Shown in pieces: positions 46,601 to 54,669 of a stretch of 64,000 nucleotides of DNA. A program made the translations under genes and the position numbers. The notes under the pieces are model-generated. The model ran no database searches and had not been told where the DNA came from. It saw nothing but the letters and a program-made list of their open reading frames with translations. This DNA is from Branchiostoma floridae (Eukaryota > Chordata > Leptocardii > Amphioxiformes > Branchiostomatidae). Positions within the stretch are counted from its first letter, which is position 1. The number at the start of each line of letters is the position of its first letter. The DNA is taken from the NCBI RefSeq assembly GCF_000003815.2, contig NC_049979.1:2222385-2286384 (forward strand). The letters run 5' to 3'.

Positions 46601-48100
46601 ATATGTGTCCTGTTCTATGTTTCCTTTGGGCGTGGAGTTATTGTATCTATTATCATGATGTTTCGATTTGTTAGTTATTTTGTTTTTTCATGCAGTAAAA
46701 GTGGCGGCGAGAATATGAGTTCTGTGTACCTTGAATCAGCCGCAACATTGCCTTGTCCTTCTGTATGTTTGATGTTGAATAGATACATCAATTGAAATTA
46801 ATTTTTTTTAAATCATTTCAGCTCCGCCTGGCTGTTGGTACGAAGAAGATAACATCCTGATCCCCATGGGGACGGATTACATGGTGAGACCTGTGACTGA
46901 CATTTGTCTGTAAAAACTCTCATGACAGAAGGCATATTCTCATTCAGTGTAGGCATCCAACCATCATAATCGTCGTCATTATCTTAGCATCATTTGAGTT
47001 TGGAGCGGACTTTGTCCTAGGACAGATCCCGATTTCAATCTGTACTAGTAGAATCGCCGATTGTCCTAGGACAGATCCCGATCACAGTCTGTCCTAGGAC
47101 AAACTCCGATCGCGATCTATCCTATGACAATCGGCGATTGTCCTGAATCGCAATCTCTACGGTGACAGTCATCATTGCCGCGTTTAGGTGCACACGCTCA
47201 GGCCGGTGGCCAATACTTTCAACTGTTTTTTTTTTCGATGCTGTCCGCTGAGCCTCCTCCCAACTGCAGCCCATCTCAACAAGGTCCCGCTCAAGTGTTC
47301 TCCTCCAAGTCATGACTTGCCTCCTCTTCCTTCTTTAAATTGGGCACCAGTCCGGTGCCACCCCTGGTGATTATGTGCATTAAGCATTCTGGGCGTGAAT
47401 ATGCAATAGAAATCATGATTATTATATTAGCCATTGGAACAATTTGTGAGAGGAACAGAAAGAAAGTTTGCATGATAACTTATTACTGCTACAATCTTTC
47501 AGCCGAATCCCTGCAAGTTCGTCACTTGCTTCTTCCCCAGGTTCGATCCGGCGGTCCACAGGATTCGCCTGTTGTCTTCCCCGTCAATTCATTTCCTTGG
47601 CCCCTTCACATTCAATGATGCAGTTAACGTTATTCCTGGTAATGTGGTCTGTAAAAGCGCCACCTACATCAGCTGCCAATAGCGGCGAGAAGCATAACTC
47701 CAGTTAGAAGCTCTGAAGAAGATGTCTGACAAACTTTCGTATGATCTACTACAAAGAAGTATATAGTATTTAGAATTAGAATACAGTATTTTATTTCTCG
47801 AAGTATTTGATATTTCACATCCTTTAGACCACATGTGGCCATATGTTCATTAAGTATTTTGGGCATGAATATGTTACAGATATTATGCTATTAGTCATTC
47901 CGTAGGTGCAGTAAAACATTCCACTTATTACTGCTTCAACTCTTCAGCCGTTCTCGAATCCCTGCACGTTTTGGTCGTGCTTCGAGGCCGGAGGGGAGCC
48001 GATGCAGGCGATCATGGACTGCGCACCTCCGGATCCGGCCTGCCCCGGATACGTGCACATCGCGGGGGAGTGCTGCCCTCGCTGTCAGACAGATCTGTAG
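29674..48100 (+). CDS. Secreted VWA plus multi-VWC protein (gene B, 14 coding exons)
   Basis: Exons: 29674-29941, 33974-34110, 35175-35324, 35954-36028, 36809-37001, 37313-37374, 38063-38246, 40385-40426, 41187-41245, 41883-42059, 45426-45608, 45985-46147, 46822-46883, 47948-48100. All phases agree and the total is 635 residues. Exon 1 has a signal peptide (KMLLPTLVMFVALRGATGQ), a run of 12 prolines and an Asp/Tyr-rich linker. One VWA domain and a string of VWC-type cysteine modules follow. The protein is predicted to be extracellular; VWA domains bind matrix or ligands through a metal site, and VWC modules commonly bind BMP/TGF-beta ligands or matrix. No orthologue is recognised by name. Two weak points are exon 8 (42 bases) and the GC donor after exon 7. 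The region between 43.7 and 45.4 kb is intron filled with foldback DNA. Confidence 0.8.
29946..30262. repeat. (ACTC)n microsatellite adjoining the exon-1 donor
   Basis: A roughly 300-base ACTC/CTCG tetranucleotide array starts within 20 bases of the exon-1 splice donor of gene B. The Leu/Thr/His/Ser-rich ORFs through it are artefacts. Confidence 0.95.
30420..30845 (+). repeat. Dispersed repeat, copy 1 of a pair
   Basis: Shares gcatatggtcagggc, ggaatggcaatacaaacatga-like, gacaattgtctct and gtggtttagcagcacttttt with 38560-38960. Ends have inverted gatgacatcc / ggatgtcat-like motifs, suggesting a non-autonomous DNA element. Confidence 0.65.
31507..31756. mobile_element. MITE, family 3, copy 2, with G-run
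   Basis: Matches 13553-13791. Ends are cccctttccacctggacg and an inverted counterpart followed by an 18-base or longer G homopolymer (31739-31755). Confidence 0.6.
32085..32150 (-). mobile_element. LINE 3' UTR fragment (family 5)
   Basis: The segment ttatttgcaagttcgtgccc, gagggctaattgcaagtaca resembles 33072-33125 (ttattgcccacaaattctcg, cccagagggtaattgcaaat). Both look like inverted 3' ends of a CR1/L2-like element. The sequence between (32150-33060) shows nothing recognisable. Confidence 0.45.
33065..33140 (-). mobile_element. LINE 3' UTR fragment (family 5), second copy
   Basis: See the resemblance to 32085-32150; the shared core is gagggtaattgcaa with an upstream ttattgc. Confidence 0.4.
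33265..33715 (+). mobile_element. Non-LTR retrotransposon tail (family 6) with (ACAAG)n end
   Basis: Frame 33265-33459 ends KVSFFPRTIPAWNALPGNG-stop, the RT C-terminal FFPRTxxxWNxLP signature. A 3' UTR of about 240 bases follows and ends in an (ACAAG)4 short repeat at about 33690-33713. Confidence 0.7.
33974..37001 (+). CDS. VWA domain exons of gene B
   Basis: Four exons build one VWA domain: VDIVFLVDESSSISSFWF (MIDAS DxSxS), IAVIPYHCVPRTYVPL, GGLSRTGRAIRFMKDT, GVARAAVVMTDGL (MIDAS Asp), AAEARDAGIQLYAVSVGDF and LQAIAGSTDRVFDS. The usual Gly-Gly-Thr of the MIDAS loop is GGLSRTG here, so metal coordination by the Thr is uncertain. The exon breaks after DID and after KDT are identical in cassette A. 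Introns hold LINE tails and a (CATAA)n tract. Confidence 0.85.
34214..34360 (-). mobile_element. Truncated tRNA-SINE body
   Basis: The minus strand reads gaccttcctcacttcaccca ... caggtgtaaaaatgggtacc, a body shared by tRNA-headed SINEs such as the one at 62690-62951 (cggctttcctcactttactc). The tRNA head is not preserved here. Confidence 0.5.
34640..34870 (+). mobile_element. Decayed non-LTR tail (family 2)
   Basis: Reads SNSCFPRTMELDGNNYCFRP and then KPSKRMF across frame changes, a decayed copy of the fragment at 13943-14110 (SNSLFPRTAKLWSSLDDNCF; aaaacgaatgttca shared at DNA level). Confidence 0.5.
35332..35371. repeat. (CATAA)n microsatellite at the exon-3 donor
   Basis: Eight CATAA units begin 7 bases after the donor GT (35325) of gene B exon 3. 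Cassette A lacks the array at the matching donor. Confidence 0.95.
36474..36605 (+). repeat. Dispersed MITE-like repeat (family 7)
   Basis: aaaaagcagttactcaagca, actggatatggttttgga and cgtcagtgacactgaa are shared with 48797-48963 (a palindromic, more complete copy) and 50478-50600 (intron 1 of the IGFBP-like gene). Confidence 0.75.
37313..48100 (+). CDS. VWC-module exons of gene B
   Basis: Each module is split by a phase-0 intron at the same place. A short exon carries the start (VPGCFSYFHGAILPLGSSIM; VPDGCVHEDGSLIPVGDTYE; APPGCWYEEDNILIPMG), and a longer exon carries the CxxCxC...C...CCPVC part (CTSCTC...QCCPVC, CTSCTC...YCCPVC, CTNCTC...QCCGDC, CTFWSC...ECCPRC). In exons 10 and 11 the end of one module and the start of the next (GCLYGDVLIPVDGTYE; GCPHEDGLILTGTAYQ) are fused. 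Five or six modules result. The last ends PRCQTDL-stop. Confidence 0.8.
37449..37600. repeat. (TATC)n-(TC)n-(TA)n compound microsatellite
   Basis: A continuous simple-sequence block ending in a (TA)n run of about 45 bases and a G7 tract, in the intron after gene B exon 6. Confidence 0.95.
37895..38005 (-). mobile_element. LINE 3' UTR fragment (family 4), copy 2, inverted
   Basis: Inverse match to 25690-25800 (cagcagggctagccctttgt, aatagcc). It ends about 55 bases before the acceptor of gene B exon 7. Confidence 0.5.
38252..38526. mobile_element. Foldback MITE (275 bp) with 9-bp target duplication over the splice donor
   Basis: Terminal inverted repeats of about 65 bases (gtctccagcagaccctacgg at left, the near-identical inverse at right). 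The direct repeat ggaggcaag flanks it (38243-38251 and 38527-38535); this duplication contains the exon-7 GC donor. Long inverted repeats and a 9-bp duplication suggest a Mutator-like non-autonomous element. A half copy is at 60120-60215. Confidence 0.8.
38560..38960 (+). repeat. Dispersed repeat, copy 2 of a pair
   Basis: Matches 30420-30845 along most of its length and is bounded by ggatgacatcc at the left and ggatgtcatcc at the right, an 11-base inverted terminus. Confidence 0.65.
39031..39323 (+). mobile_element. tRNA-derived SINE with target site duplication
   Basis: The head contains an A box (atggcctagtgggtagagtg, 39042-39061) and a B box (gtgagttcgatccccgg). The body of about 220 bases is followed by an aacttta/ttttt-rich tail. 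The flanking direct repeat taataaatgcc is found at 39020-39030 and 39323-39333, which shows an intact retroposed insertion in a gene B intron. Confidence 0.9.
39399..39680 (-). mobile_element. Non-LTR retrotransposon C-terminal fragment
   Basis: 93 codons end YSYFPRTTIDWNTIPYSTTL...KFKEEVLQHL-stop, the RT C-terminal signature. Upstream residues (LPVDYYLQPN) match the LPxxYLxP segment that precedes it. The element is truncated at its 5' end at about 39690. Confidence 0.75.
40385..40426 (+). CDS. Candidate 42-base linker exon (exon 8) of gene B
   Basis: Bounded by tttttagcag and AAAG|GTAAGC, phase 1 on both sides, encoding PERQNNLHRRSGK. It would extend the linker between VWC modules from HGGG to SGKV. 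Skipping it keeps the frame, so it may be alternatively spliced or not an exon at all. No homology supports it. Confidence 0.4.
41400..41620 (-). mobile_element. LINE 3' UTR fragment related to the full-length element
   Basis: gcggccaaaggctgaattgc (41443-41462) matches the gccgtaggctgaattgcatg block in the 3' UTR of the element at 15.7-19.2 kb. The orientation is the same (minus). Confidence 0.5.
42258..42347 (-). pseudogene. Type-II tRNA-like sequence (Leu-like pseudogene)
   Basis: On the minus strand an A box (tggccgaccggtc) and a B box (gtgggttcaaatctcac) are spaced for a 90-base class-II tRNA, and the 5' end gtcagcgtggccga resembles tRNA-Leu. The acceptor stem has three mispairs (gtcagcg against ttgttac), and the anticodon cannot be assigned with confidence, so a pseudogene or SINE head is likelier than a working tRNA. 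Confidence 0.5.
42524..42700. mobile_element. Partial copy of the ttatacc...tcacatta MITE
   Basis: cgatcggacgac, tgcgagctctgaatgacatt, ttcgtgagtaagacgtccg and gcgatttttcgggatc match the left part of the element at 42870-43691 and the 64-bp terminal repeats at 28245. It has no right terminus. Confidence 0.65.
42870..43691. mobile_element. MITE-like element, 822 bp
   Basis: Starts ttatacccgcctcacatt and ends in the inverse (tgtgaggcgggtataa). Subterminal parts contain multiple cgatc / gatcg motifs. No transposase ORF. It is the long version of the 187-bp foldback at 28245. Confidence 0.7.
43810..44856. mobile_element. Foldback element with perfect 114-bp inverted repeats
   Basis: The arms 43810-43923 and 44743-44856 are exact reverse complements; ttagtctctaccagactcct begins the left arm. 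The 819-base centre has no long ORF. Degraded relatives are at 26578-27050, and the arm interior resembles the Harbinger-like MITEs at 12896 and 61895. Confidence 0.9.
45110..45235 (+). mobile_element. Possible LINE 3' end
   Basis: Ends aacagtacaataaaggcctt followed by (CATT)n-like cattcattcat, a polyadenylation signal plus short-repeat tail layout. No coding part is preserved. Confidence 0.35.
45785..45962. repeat. (GATT)n / (AATG)n microsatellite
   Basis: An interrupted tetranucleotide array ends about 20 bases before the acceptor of gene B exon 12. Confidence 0.95.
46381..46439. repeat. Perfect 26-bp hairpin with 7-base loop
   Basis: The arm ttatcaaaatagaacaagaa plus gtattg is followed by the loop tagactg and the exact reverse complement. 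It lies alone in the intron after gene B exon 12. Confidence 0.9.
47000..47160. repeat. Palindromic 'gtcctaggacag' repeat cluster
   Basis: tgtcctaggacagatcccga occurs twice, with inverse partners (ctgtcctaggacaaactccg; atcggcgattgtcct / atcgccgattgtcct). The region can fold on itself. Probably a small foldback element. Confidence 0.65.
47170..47340 (-). mobile_element. RTE-like retrotransposon C-terminal scrap
   Basis: The minus strand reads MTWRRTLERDLVEMGCSWEE and then AQRTAS, the TWRRTxExxxxxxGxxWxExxxxAxDR signature at the end of many RTE/jockey ORFs, with frame breaks on both sides. Confidence 0.6.
47503..47640 (+). pseudogene. Decayed duplicate of the last VWC exon of gene B
   Basis: After an intact acceptor (ctttcag) the sequence aatccctgcaagttcgtcac matches the true last exon (aatccctgcacgttttggtc at 47955), but later cysteines are lost (PNPCKFVTCFFPRFDPAV...). 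About 120 bases of upstream intron (cattaag.attctgggc.tgaatatg; cttattactgct) are duplicated too, at an offset near 450 bases. Confidence 0.6.
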
Positions 48101-48500
48101 GATGGATCATCTCAGCTGCAGCTAGAGAATGGTACGGGGTATATGATTCTTTTTGCTTCTGTTGTCTGTAACTAGATTTAGATCAACACACCGGATCACC
48201 TCAGCTAGATCACATTATGGGATCTCTCATGCTGTATTTGGTAATCTGTAACTAGATCGACCTATCTCTTAGTCTCTCTTAGACTCTTAGTCTCTCTTAG
48301 GCACGACCTCTTAGTCAGCTAGTTTAAAGTGCAGGATCCTTGATAAGCAGATGCAAAGGTTCAACTACTCATGCTTGCCATTTCTGCTGTGCCATTCGGA
48401 AACATTATACTTGTACATGAAACATACGTTAATGAATATATCTGCGCTTTATTGAACCATCTTATCTATGTTTGAGCATCTCAAATAAAGAAAAACTATC
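48101..48500 (+). other. 3' UTR of gene B
   Basis: Non-coding sequence after the TAG at 48098-48100, with AATAAAG at 48484-48490 as the first good polyadenylation signal; another AATAAA is at 48717. Confidence 0.5.
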
Positions 48501-48796
48501 CATCTGTGGCTACCAGCTACAGATTGTTTAAGTCCATCAAAAGAGCCAAACAAATCACAATGTTTTGAACACGCGGAGGACATTTCTTCAAGATAGATTG
48601 GTATTTCTCATTTTTAAGTCTTATTTTTCTTTCTCTTACAGATGATCAGTGATCACTTGGGAAGGAGTCGGTCTGGTTGGAACGACAGAGACCGCATATT
48701 GTTAGAATTTCCCAGAATAAAATGATGTGCAGCAGCTGTTGTCGCTCACCTTGTCTTTGATTGGGTCCATAGCACTAGTAAACGCCACTGCGAAGT

Positions 48797-48963
48797 AAGC
48801 CAAAAAGCAGTTACTCAAGCAACTGGGTACAATTTTGGCCATCCGGCGTCTTTCGTCATTGTCACTGTCAGAGTCACTGCCGAAAGACGGCGGATGACTG
48901 TCTGAAACGTCTGACCGTTTCTAAAATCATATCCAGTGGATTGAGTAACTGCCTTTTGGCGTA
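48797..48963. repeat. Palindromic dispersed repeat (family 7), fullest copy
   Basis: Left gccaaaaagcagttactcaa and right ttgagtaactgccttttggc are inverted. The centre has mirrored gtcttt / aaagac and gtcact motifs. Copies at 36474 and 50478 are half elements. Confidence 0.75.
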
Positions 48964-50220
48964 TCTCATTACCTGGATGTCTAACCTTCATCGACACACT
49001 ACGACGTACGTTAGGGAGATTCAAACAACACCTAGGTTTAGATAGGTAATAATGAAGTGATGAAATGAAATCAAGGTGGTAGTCAACATCCGGGATATTT
49101 GAGTATAGCTGAGAGGGTGCTACCTTGCGGATGACACCGTCTCTGCACGTGGTAAGATAACCGCTGGTAGGATGGCCAAAAATCACCCTTGACCTTCGTC
49201 TTCTCAACCCTATCTACATATCAGATATCATTACAATCCATCCAAAGGTTTCTAAATTACGCTGGCCACAAATATCTAGAAACAGACAGACACACAAACA
49301 CACAGACGGGCACATCAAAAACCATTAACATTCTTCATGGAGGTAACTACACCATGAGTAGCGTAGCTCGACCACTTCGAAGTCCAATATTGTGTGGAAG
49401 CAAAGGTCCTGACCTTGTATACGTCACAACACCTTGTGTACCAAAGGGCTCAACCATTGGACATTTCTATGCTGGTTGAAAAATTAAATTCATTGCCATT
49501 CCGGATGAGACCAATGTAGTCGGTCCCGGAATTTTCCAAAGAACTGAACCACAGGGTAGCAGATACAGTATATAGTTAAAACATCGTTTAGAAGTAAAAA
49601 AGCAGGTAATAAAGAGAAACACATATCGTTCATTGTCAAGTACCAACGAGAATGACACAAATACACCACAGCGAAGACCCGGATGGTGTGGAAGGTGGAT
49701 CTGGCCACTTATTTCAGACGTTTGGTAGAACGTAGACTTGTACTTTGTTGACATTCAAACCTTGTAGTACGTAATAAGGCCTCCAAGATATACTTTTCTC
49801 AATTATCTAAATCCTGACAGGAAAGGTAACAAAGTTGATTTCGAAACCCCCGAGTTGACCTGATCAGAAGTGGTTTGTAGTATTAAAAGATGGAGTCAGG
49901 CACTTTGTCTTTTTGCTGAACAACGCAAAAGGGAGTACAAAGTGAAAAGGTTTGAATATATCAGATGTTTACGATATTGCATAGAAATAAACAAGACTTC
50001 TAGATGGCGAATATAAGTTATAGGAAGTTACATATCACTCATTACCAAGCAGGTACATGTGTTTACGACCAACAATTTCTGTTAATGATAAGCATGGCCT
50101 TTTTGGTATATATATCAAACCTCCCCATATCTGTAGAACGTTTCTGCTCAATGCAAATATCAAACAAACGGCCGCTCCTCGGTACATACAGTACGACCAC
50201 CTGTTCAGCGGACCAACATT
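48964..50220. other. Intergenic; repeat fragment at 49160-49350
   Basis: The stretch 49160-49350 (accatccaaagg-type, cagacagacac, ttcatggaggta) is another 3' fragment of the 1.05-kb repeat family. No gene is recognised in the rest; the last 200 bases are the upstream region of the IGFBP-like gene. Confidence 0.5.
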
Positions 50221-50247
50221 CCCATGCTCAGTAGTCCAGAGTACAGC

Positions 50248-51304
50248 ATGGCGCTCGTGAGTGTTTTCCTCCTGCTGTTAGCGGTCCACCAGTCCGCCTG
50301 CCTGTCCATCGCCTGCCTGGTGAGCCCCGGGTCCCTCACCAACCCGTGCCCCGAGCCCCCCGCCGACTGTGAGCTGGTGAGCGGCGTGTGCGGCTGTCAG
50401 GTGTGCGCCAGCCAGGAGGGGGAGGCATGCGGCATCACTAACCCCGGGTGGGCGGTGAATCTTACATTACACGCCAGAAAATAGTTCCTCGAGCAACTGG
50501 ATATGGTTTTGGAATCGGTCAGACGTTTCAACTACTATCAAGTAGTTTTTGTCAGTGACACTGAAGAGATCTTGTTGAAGAGGGTTTATATACCCTAGCT
50601 GTGAATTGATATGTAAAAGAGATCTAGTTGAAGTTGACGTGTACCCTCCGTACGTACAGGTGTGCTAGCGGCCTGACATGTGTGTACCCCACCTGTGAGG
50701 ACACGGTGCAGGAGTACGTGCAGCCTGACGGGACCGTCCTGCAGGCCATCTCGCCCTGCCTGTGGAACTGGCGCCCGGGGACCTGCCAAACCTCCCCGCT
50801 TAACGGTATTACACAGTTTTGGACTTCTGTAGACAGTTCGAATGAAAGAAGACCGTAGCATGTCCAGGTCAAAAGATACCACAAAAAATCGAAGTTCTAC
50901 TGCAGTACCAAGAGCACACATCAGGGTGGCCCAAATTGACCCTGACCTTTGTCTTTTCAACACCTACCCACATATAAAATATTATTACAATCCATCAAGA
51001 GGTTCTAGAGTTATGCTGACCACAAATATCCGGAAACACAAACACACAGACAGACACACCAAAAAAATTCCTCCATTTTTCATGGAGGTAGTAATACCAT
51101 ATTTTCCATTCCCATAATAGTTTAAGTCTGATTGATAAAATTTCATGCCAATATATAAGTTTTTAGGCTGCTATCCACTGTCTTTCATACATGCCGTTCT
51201 TCATAGATAATTCATATAATTGTAATCATCTCGTTGTTGTTCATCGTGGTTTACGGGTTTTTTCCTTATTTTCGCCTTCCGCAGGTTTTTACCCTTCCGG
51301 TTAG
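50248..51304 (+). CDS. Secreted single IGFBP-domain protein (3 exons)
   Basis: Exons 50248-50447, 50660-50805 and 51285-51304 join in phases 2 and 1, giving 121 residues. An in-frame ATG 24 bases upstream (50224) is possible, but the one at 50248 starts a clean signal peptide (MALVSVFLLLLAVHQSAC). The mature part has PCPEPPADCELVSGVCGCQV and CASQEGEACG, followed across the intron by CASGLTCVYPTC: the N-terminal IGFBP fold with a CGCQVC variant of the GCGCCxxC core. The tail is DTVQEYVQPDGTVL and ends GFYPSG-stop. IGFBP-type domains bind insulin-like growth factors in vertebrates; short single-domain secreted forms in invertebrates have immune or growth roles in some species (family knowledge). 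The ligand here is unknown. A polyadenylation signal lies at about 51390. Confidence 0.8.
50900..51095 (+). repeat. Fragment of the 1.05-kb repeat family
   Basis: ctgcagtaccaagag, accacaaatatccgg, cacagacagacacacc and ttcatggaggta follow the order seen at the end of the copies at 5.4-7.6 kb. It lies in intron 2 of the IGFBP-like gene. Confidence 0.65.
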
Positions 51305-51399
51305 TCAGCGACAGTGCGAGGTCACGTGCTGATCACTATAGAAAGATGAAGCCAGCGCCAATGGAAGGACGAGACTGGGTTTCTCTTTGAATAAATGCA

Positions 51400-51815
51400 C
51401 GTATGGGGGTGATCACTGTTTGCTTGTTAAATCTATCCTGACAATGCTACAAAGTACTGTAAGGCAATATGTACGTACTGGCTGACAGTACATACATTTA
51501 CAATGAGAATTCTACTTGGTTGTCATCGTGGTCGATGGTGACTTCTGCGTGCATCCTCCTTTCATCTGTAGCTGTTGTCATACGAGAAATCACTACAATA
51601 AGAACGTGCCTGGGAGAGAGAACTAGAGTTCCACGACCGCATACCTTTGCTTAACTGTATTAACCCTTATGCTTAATGCAACATAAATGTTTCTCATATA
51701 TGGTGCATTATGCCTTTCAGATTCAGTCAGCGGAAAGGCGCCAGGATAACATAACAAGTTAGATTTAACATAGAACCTGCGTTTCGTTTATATTACAATT
51801 TTAGTTTTAGAATAT
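51400..51815. other. Intergenic between convergent genes
   Basis: Contains a short inverse match to the repeat-family start (actagagttccacgaccgca at 51624) and no gene. The 3' UTR of the minus-strand kinase lies here. Confidence 0.45.
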
Positions 51816-54669
51816 CTACAGAGCAGTCTCCATTTTCATGACATCAAGTGGAAGCAGTTGCNNNNNNNNNNNNNNNNNNNNNNNNNNNNNNNNNNNNNNN
51901 NNNNNNNNNNNNNNNNNNNNNNNNNNNNNNNNNNNNNNNNNNNNNNNNNNNNNNNNNNNNNCCAACACGACCTCATCAGTCGGTACAGGTCCTCTGGACA
52001 TCCCGTCGGCCTCTCCATCCGTATCCTTTGCCTTAAAATCCTTACCAACTCAAGAAATCCTAATTGAACCCTGTCATCATAGCACGGATCTTTCCCCAGC
52101 GTGGCGATCTCCCACAGCAGCACGCCAAAGGACCAGACGTCACTCTGACAGGTGTACTCGCCGGTCTCGATGGACTCCAGCGCCATCCACTTCAGCGGAA
52201 GGAGTTTGTGACATCCGTCATGAGTCGTAGAGACGTAATCAGTGGCGGTGTACACGTCTCGTGCCAGACCGAAGTCGGCTAGCTTGGCCACATCGTCCAC
52301 CGTGATCAGGACATTCCGAGCGGCCACGTCACGATGTACGATGCGCAGACGTTCCAGTTCTCCTAGCGCTCGTGCCACGTGCGCTGCGTATCGTAGAAAA
52401 CGATCAAGAATGTCAGCCTTGTCGTCCCCATCGCCCTCTCTAAACTGCCGAAGGACCCACAAGAGGTCTCCTGTTGGTGAGTACTCTAGAAGAATATACT
52501 TTTCTTTAGACTTGGTGATCATCCCTAAGAGTTGGACAATGTTTGATCTGCGAACGTCGTGGTCATTATCTTCATGCACGACAACCAATATGGCAGCTTC
52601 TCGGTAAAAGTCTCGGTAGGTCTGTGAATCTTCCGAACAGACAGTCTTGGCGGCCACGGTGATATCCCCTTCAGGTGTGCGAAGTTGCGCTTGAATCACC
52701 CGCCCAAACATTCCTTCCCCTATTAGGTCACCTGGAGTAAGATGGCGGATGTTCTTCTCCCAACGTCTGAGCCAGCCCGGCTGTAGTCTCTGTGCTAGAT
52801 CCTCCTCCACACGCCTGAGCTCACGGAGAACTTCGGCTTCGTGGTCTTCTGTTTTCACGAAACATCCCGTATTGTAGAGCACGATTGCTACCACGGTAAC
52901 AACTAGGAGTATGGAGCTCAGAGGAACAAGGATTTCGATCAGCGATGAAGTCTGAGTGACGTGAAGTTTGTCACAGTTCCTCCCTCCCCACGGTGGCACA
53001 CACGCACAGCTGCCGTCCACGTGGTGACAGGTGGCGTTGTTTTTACAGCTGCAAACCTGCCGGCACCGCCAACCGTACCGGCTTTTGGGACAGGCTCCGT
53101 CGCAGTTCGATCCGTACCAGCCGGCCGTGCAGTTACACCTGCCGTCGTCAGGGCTACAGCTCGCCCCATTTTGGCAGCCACAGGTCTTTGCACAGTCTCT
53201 ACCGTACGTGCTTCCGGGCATTGTGTCTGACACCTGGTTCCCGTCCATCCCGGCGGACACACACAACCAGCCCACCGGTCACAACTTGAACCATGTAGGC
53301 AATCACACACTTCATCACAGAGTTTGCCTTTGCTATTTGGTGGACAGTTTAAGTTTAATACAATTGTTGCATTGACCTCTTTTCCATCTTTTCCTCTAGC
53401 CTCACATGTAAAACGTTCTCTGTCTTGTAACTGTGCGTTGAAAACAATTATGTCTAATTCATTCACACCTTCACTCATGATCTTAGATGTATTTGGAAAC
53501 CACAACGACAATGTTTTGACATCAATGTGGTACACACGACAGTGAATCGTCACGTTAATGGAAATGTAAATGGCCGCTGAATCGCTAGGTGTCGTTGTTG
53601 CGGCGATGTCAGGTTTAGGAATGTCACAGGCTACACCTTGCCAGCCGTGTTGACATTTACACGCCCCGTTAAACCCATGACACCGGGCGCCGTTCTGACA
53701 GGTGCAGTTTTTATCGCAGCGTAAGCCATATTTTCCAAGAGGACAGCCTTGCGGATGGACCTCTATGTCTAACGACTGCACGTGTACAAGTCTTATTGCG
53801 TCTGGCGGTACACCTATTCTGACTGACTTTTCCGTTAGTAACAGCGGAATTTTGCAGACATACCGTATTTTGCTCCCTGTAGGGTGTGTAAGAGATGCTT
53901 GGTAGATATAGCTGGGATTTTCTGAATATCTATTCTTGGTAAACCGCTGAAGCAAATCAGCCATTGTCGTTAAGTCATGGATCAGATGGACAGAAAGTTC
54001 GGCATTGCTGCCGTCTGCACGACAAGACACGTTACGGACATTCCCGTTCCACATCTGGTCTGCAGTAACTAAATCATTCAGGTTACGTACGATCCATATC
54101 CCCTGAAATTGGCAATTACTGTTTTCTGTGTAGAATACTTGAGTAGGCCGTTTATTTCTGTTCCATTTCTCGAGAGGCTTGCCTATTATGTTCCTGACCA
54201 CAAACACGTCTCCAGTTTCTGTCTCGGCTTCCCCGCTTCCGTCAGCTTTGAACAGAAATTCTCCGGTGTCCTTACCGGTGGGGTTGATCGGAGTTTCACA
54301 CGTCTCGTTATACACGGGAGGATAGCCCGGGACGTCGGTAACCTGTATCGTTACACTACTGACTTCTCCACGACGCCCGACGCGAATCTTGATGGTGTAT
54401 TCCGACTGTACTGACCAGTCCAGAGGGTTGGCCACCACAAGGGTGCAATCCTCAGTCAGAAGGAACTTGCCGTACGGATCTCCCTCTATTTTCACACACG
54501 GAAGTTCCGCTTTCTGCATGCCCAGCCAGTGTCGCATATCGACAACCTCTGTCCCGACTGGAGCATTTTCAGGCACGGAAACGTTGAAGCTGCGCCCCTC
54601 CGCTAACCTGACCCGACTCAAGACGACGTAGACACTAATCAGGAGTGTTAGTATCAGGTTAACTGCCAT
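51816..54669 (-). CDS. Receptor tyrosine kinase paralogue 1 (frameshifted, gapped)
   Basis: Intronless and colinear with the kinase at 56588-59338. Same order: signal peptide (MAVNLILTLLISVYVVLSR), cadherin-like segment (FNVSVPENAPVGTEVV), unknown region, EGF-like, Ig-like, three EGF-like, a membrane segment (LSSILLVVTVVAIVLY) and a kinase with GEGMFGRV, VAAK, HRDVAARN, DFGLARD and LLPLKWMALES. Two defects are seen. Around 53211 one G is missing compared with the paralogue (ccggaagcacg against ccggagggcacg), which shifts the frame in the third EGF-like repeat and would end the protein at 52939 before the membrane. Also, 100 N (51862-51961) replace the end of the kinase. The C-terminus LDVMKMETAL is recovered after the gap. 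Pseudogene or assembly error cannot be told apart here. Confidence 0.75.
51862..51961. other. Assembly gap (100 N) inside the kinase C-lobe
   Basis: The round length suggests a placeholder; the homologous stretch in the intact paralogue is of similar length (about 85-105 bases). Confidence 1.
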
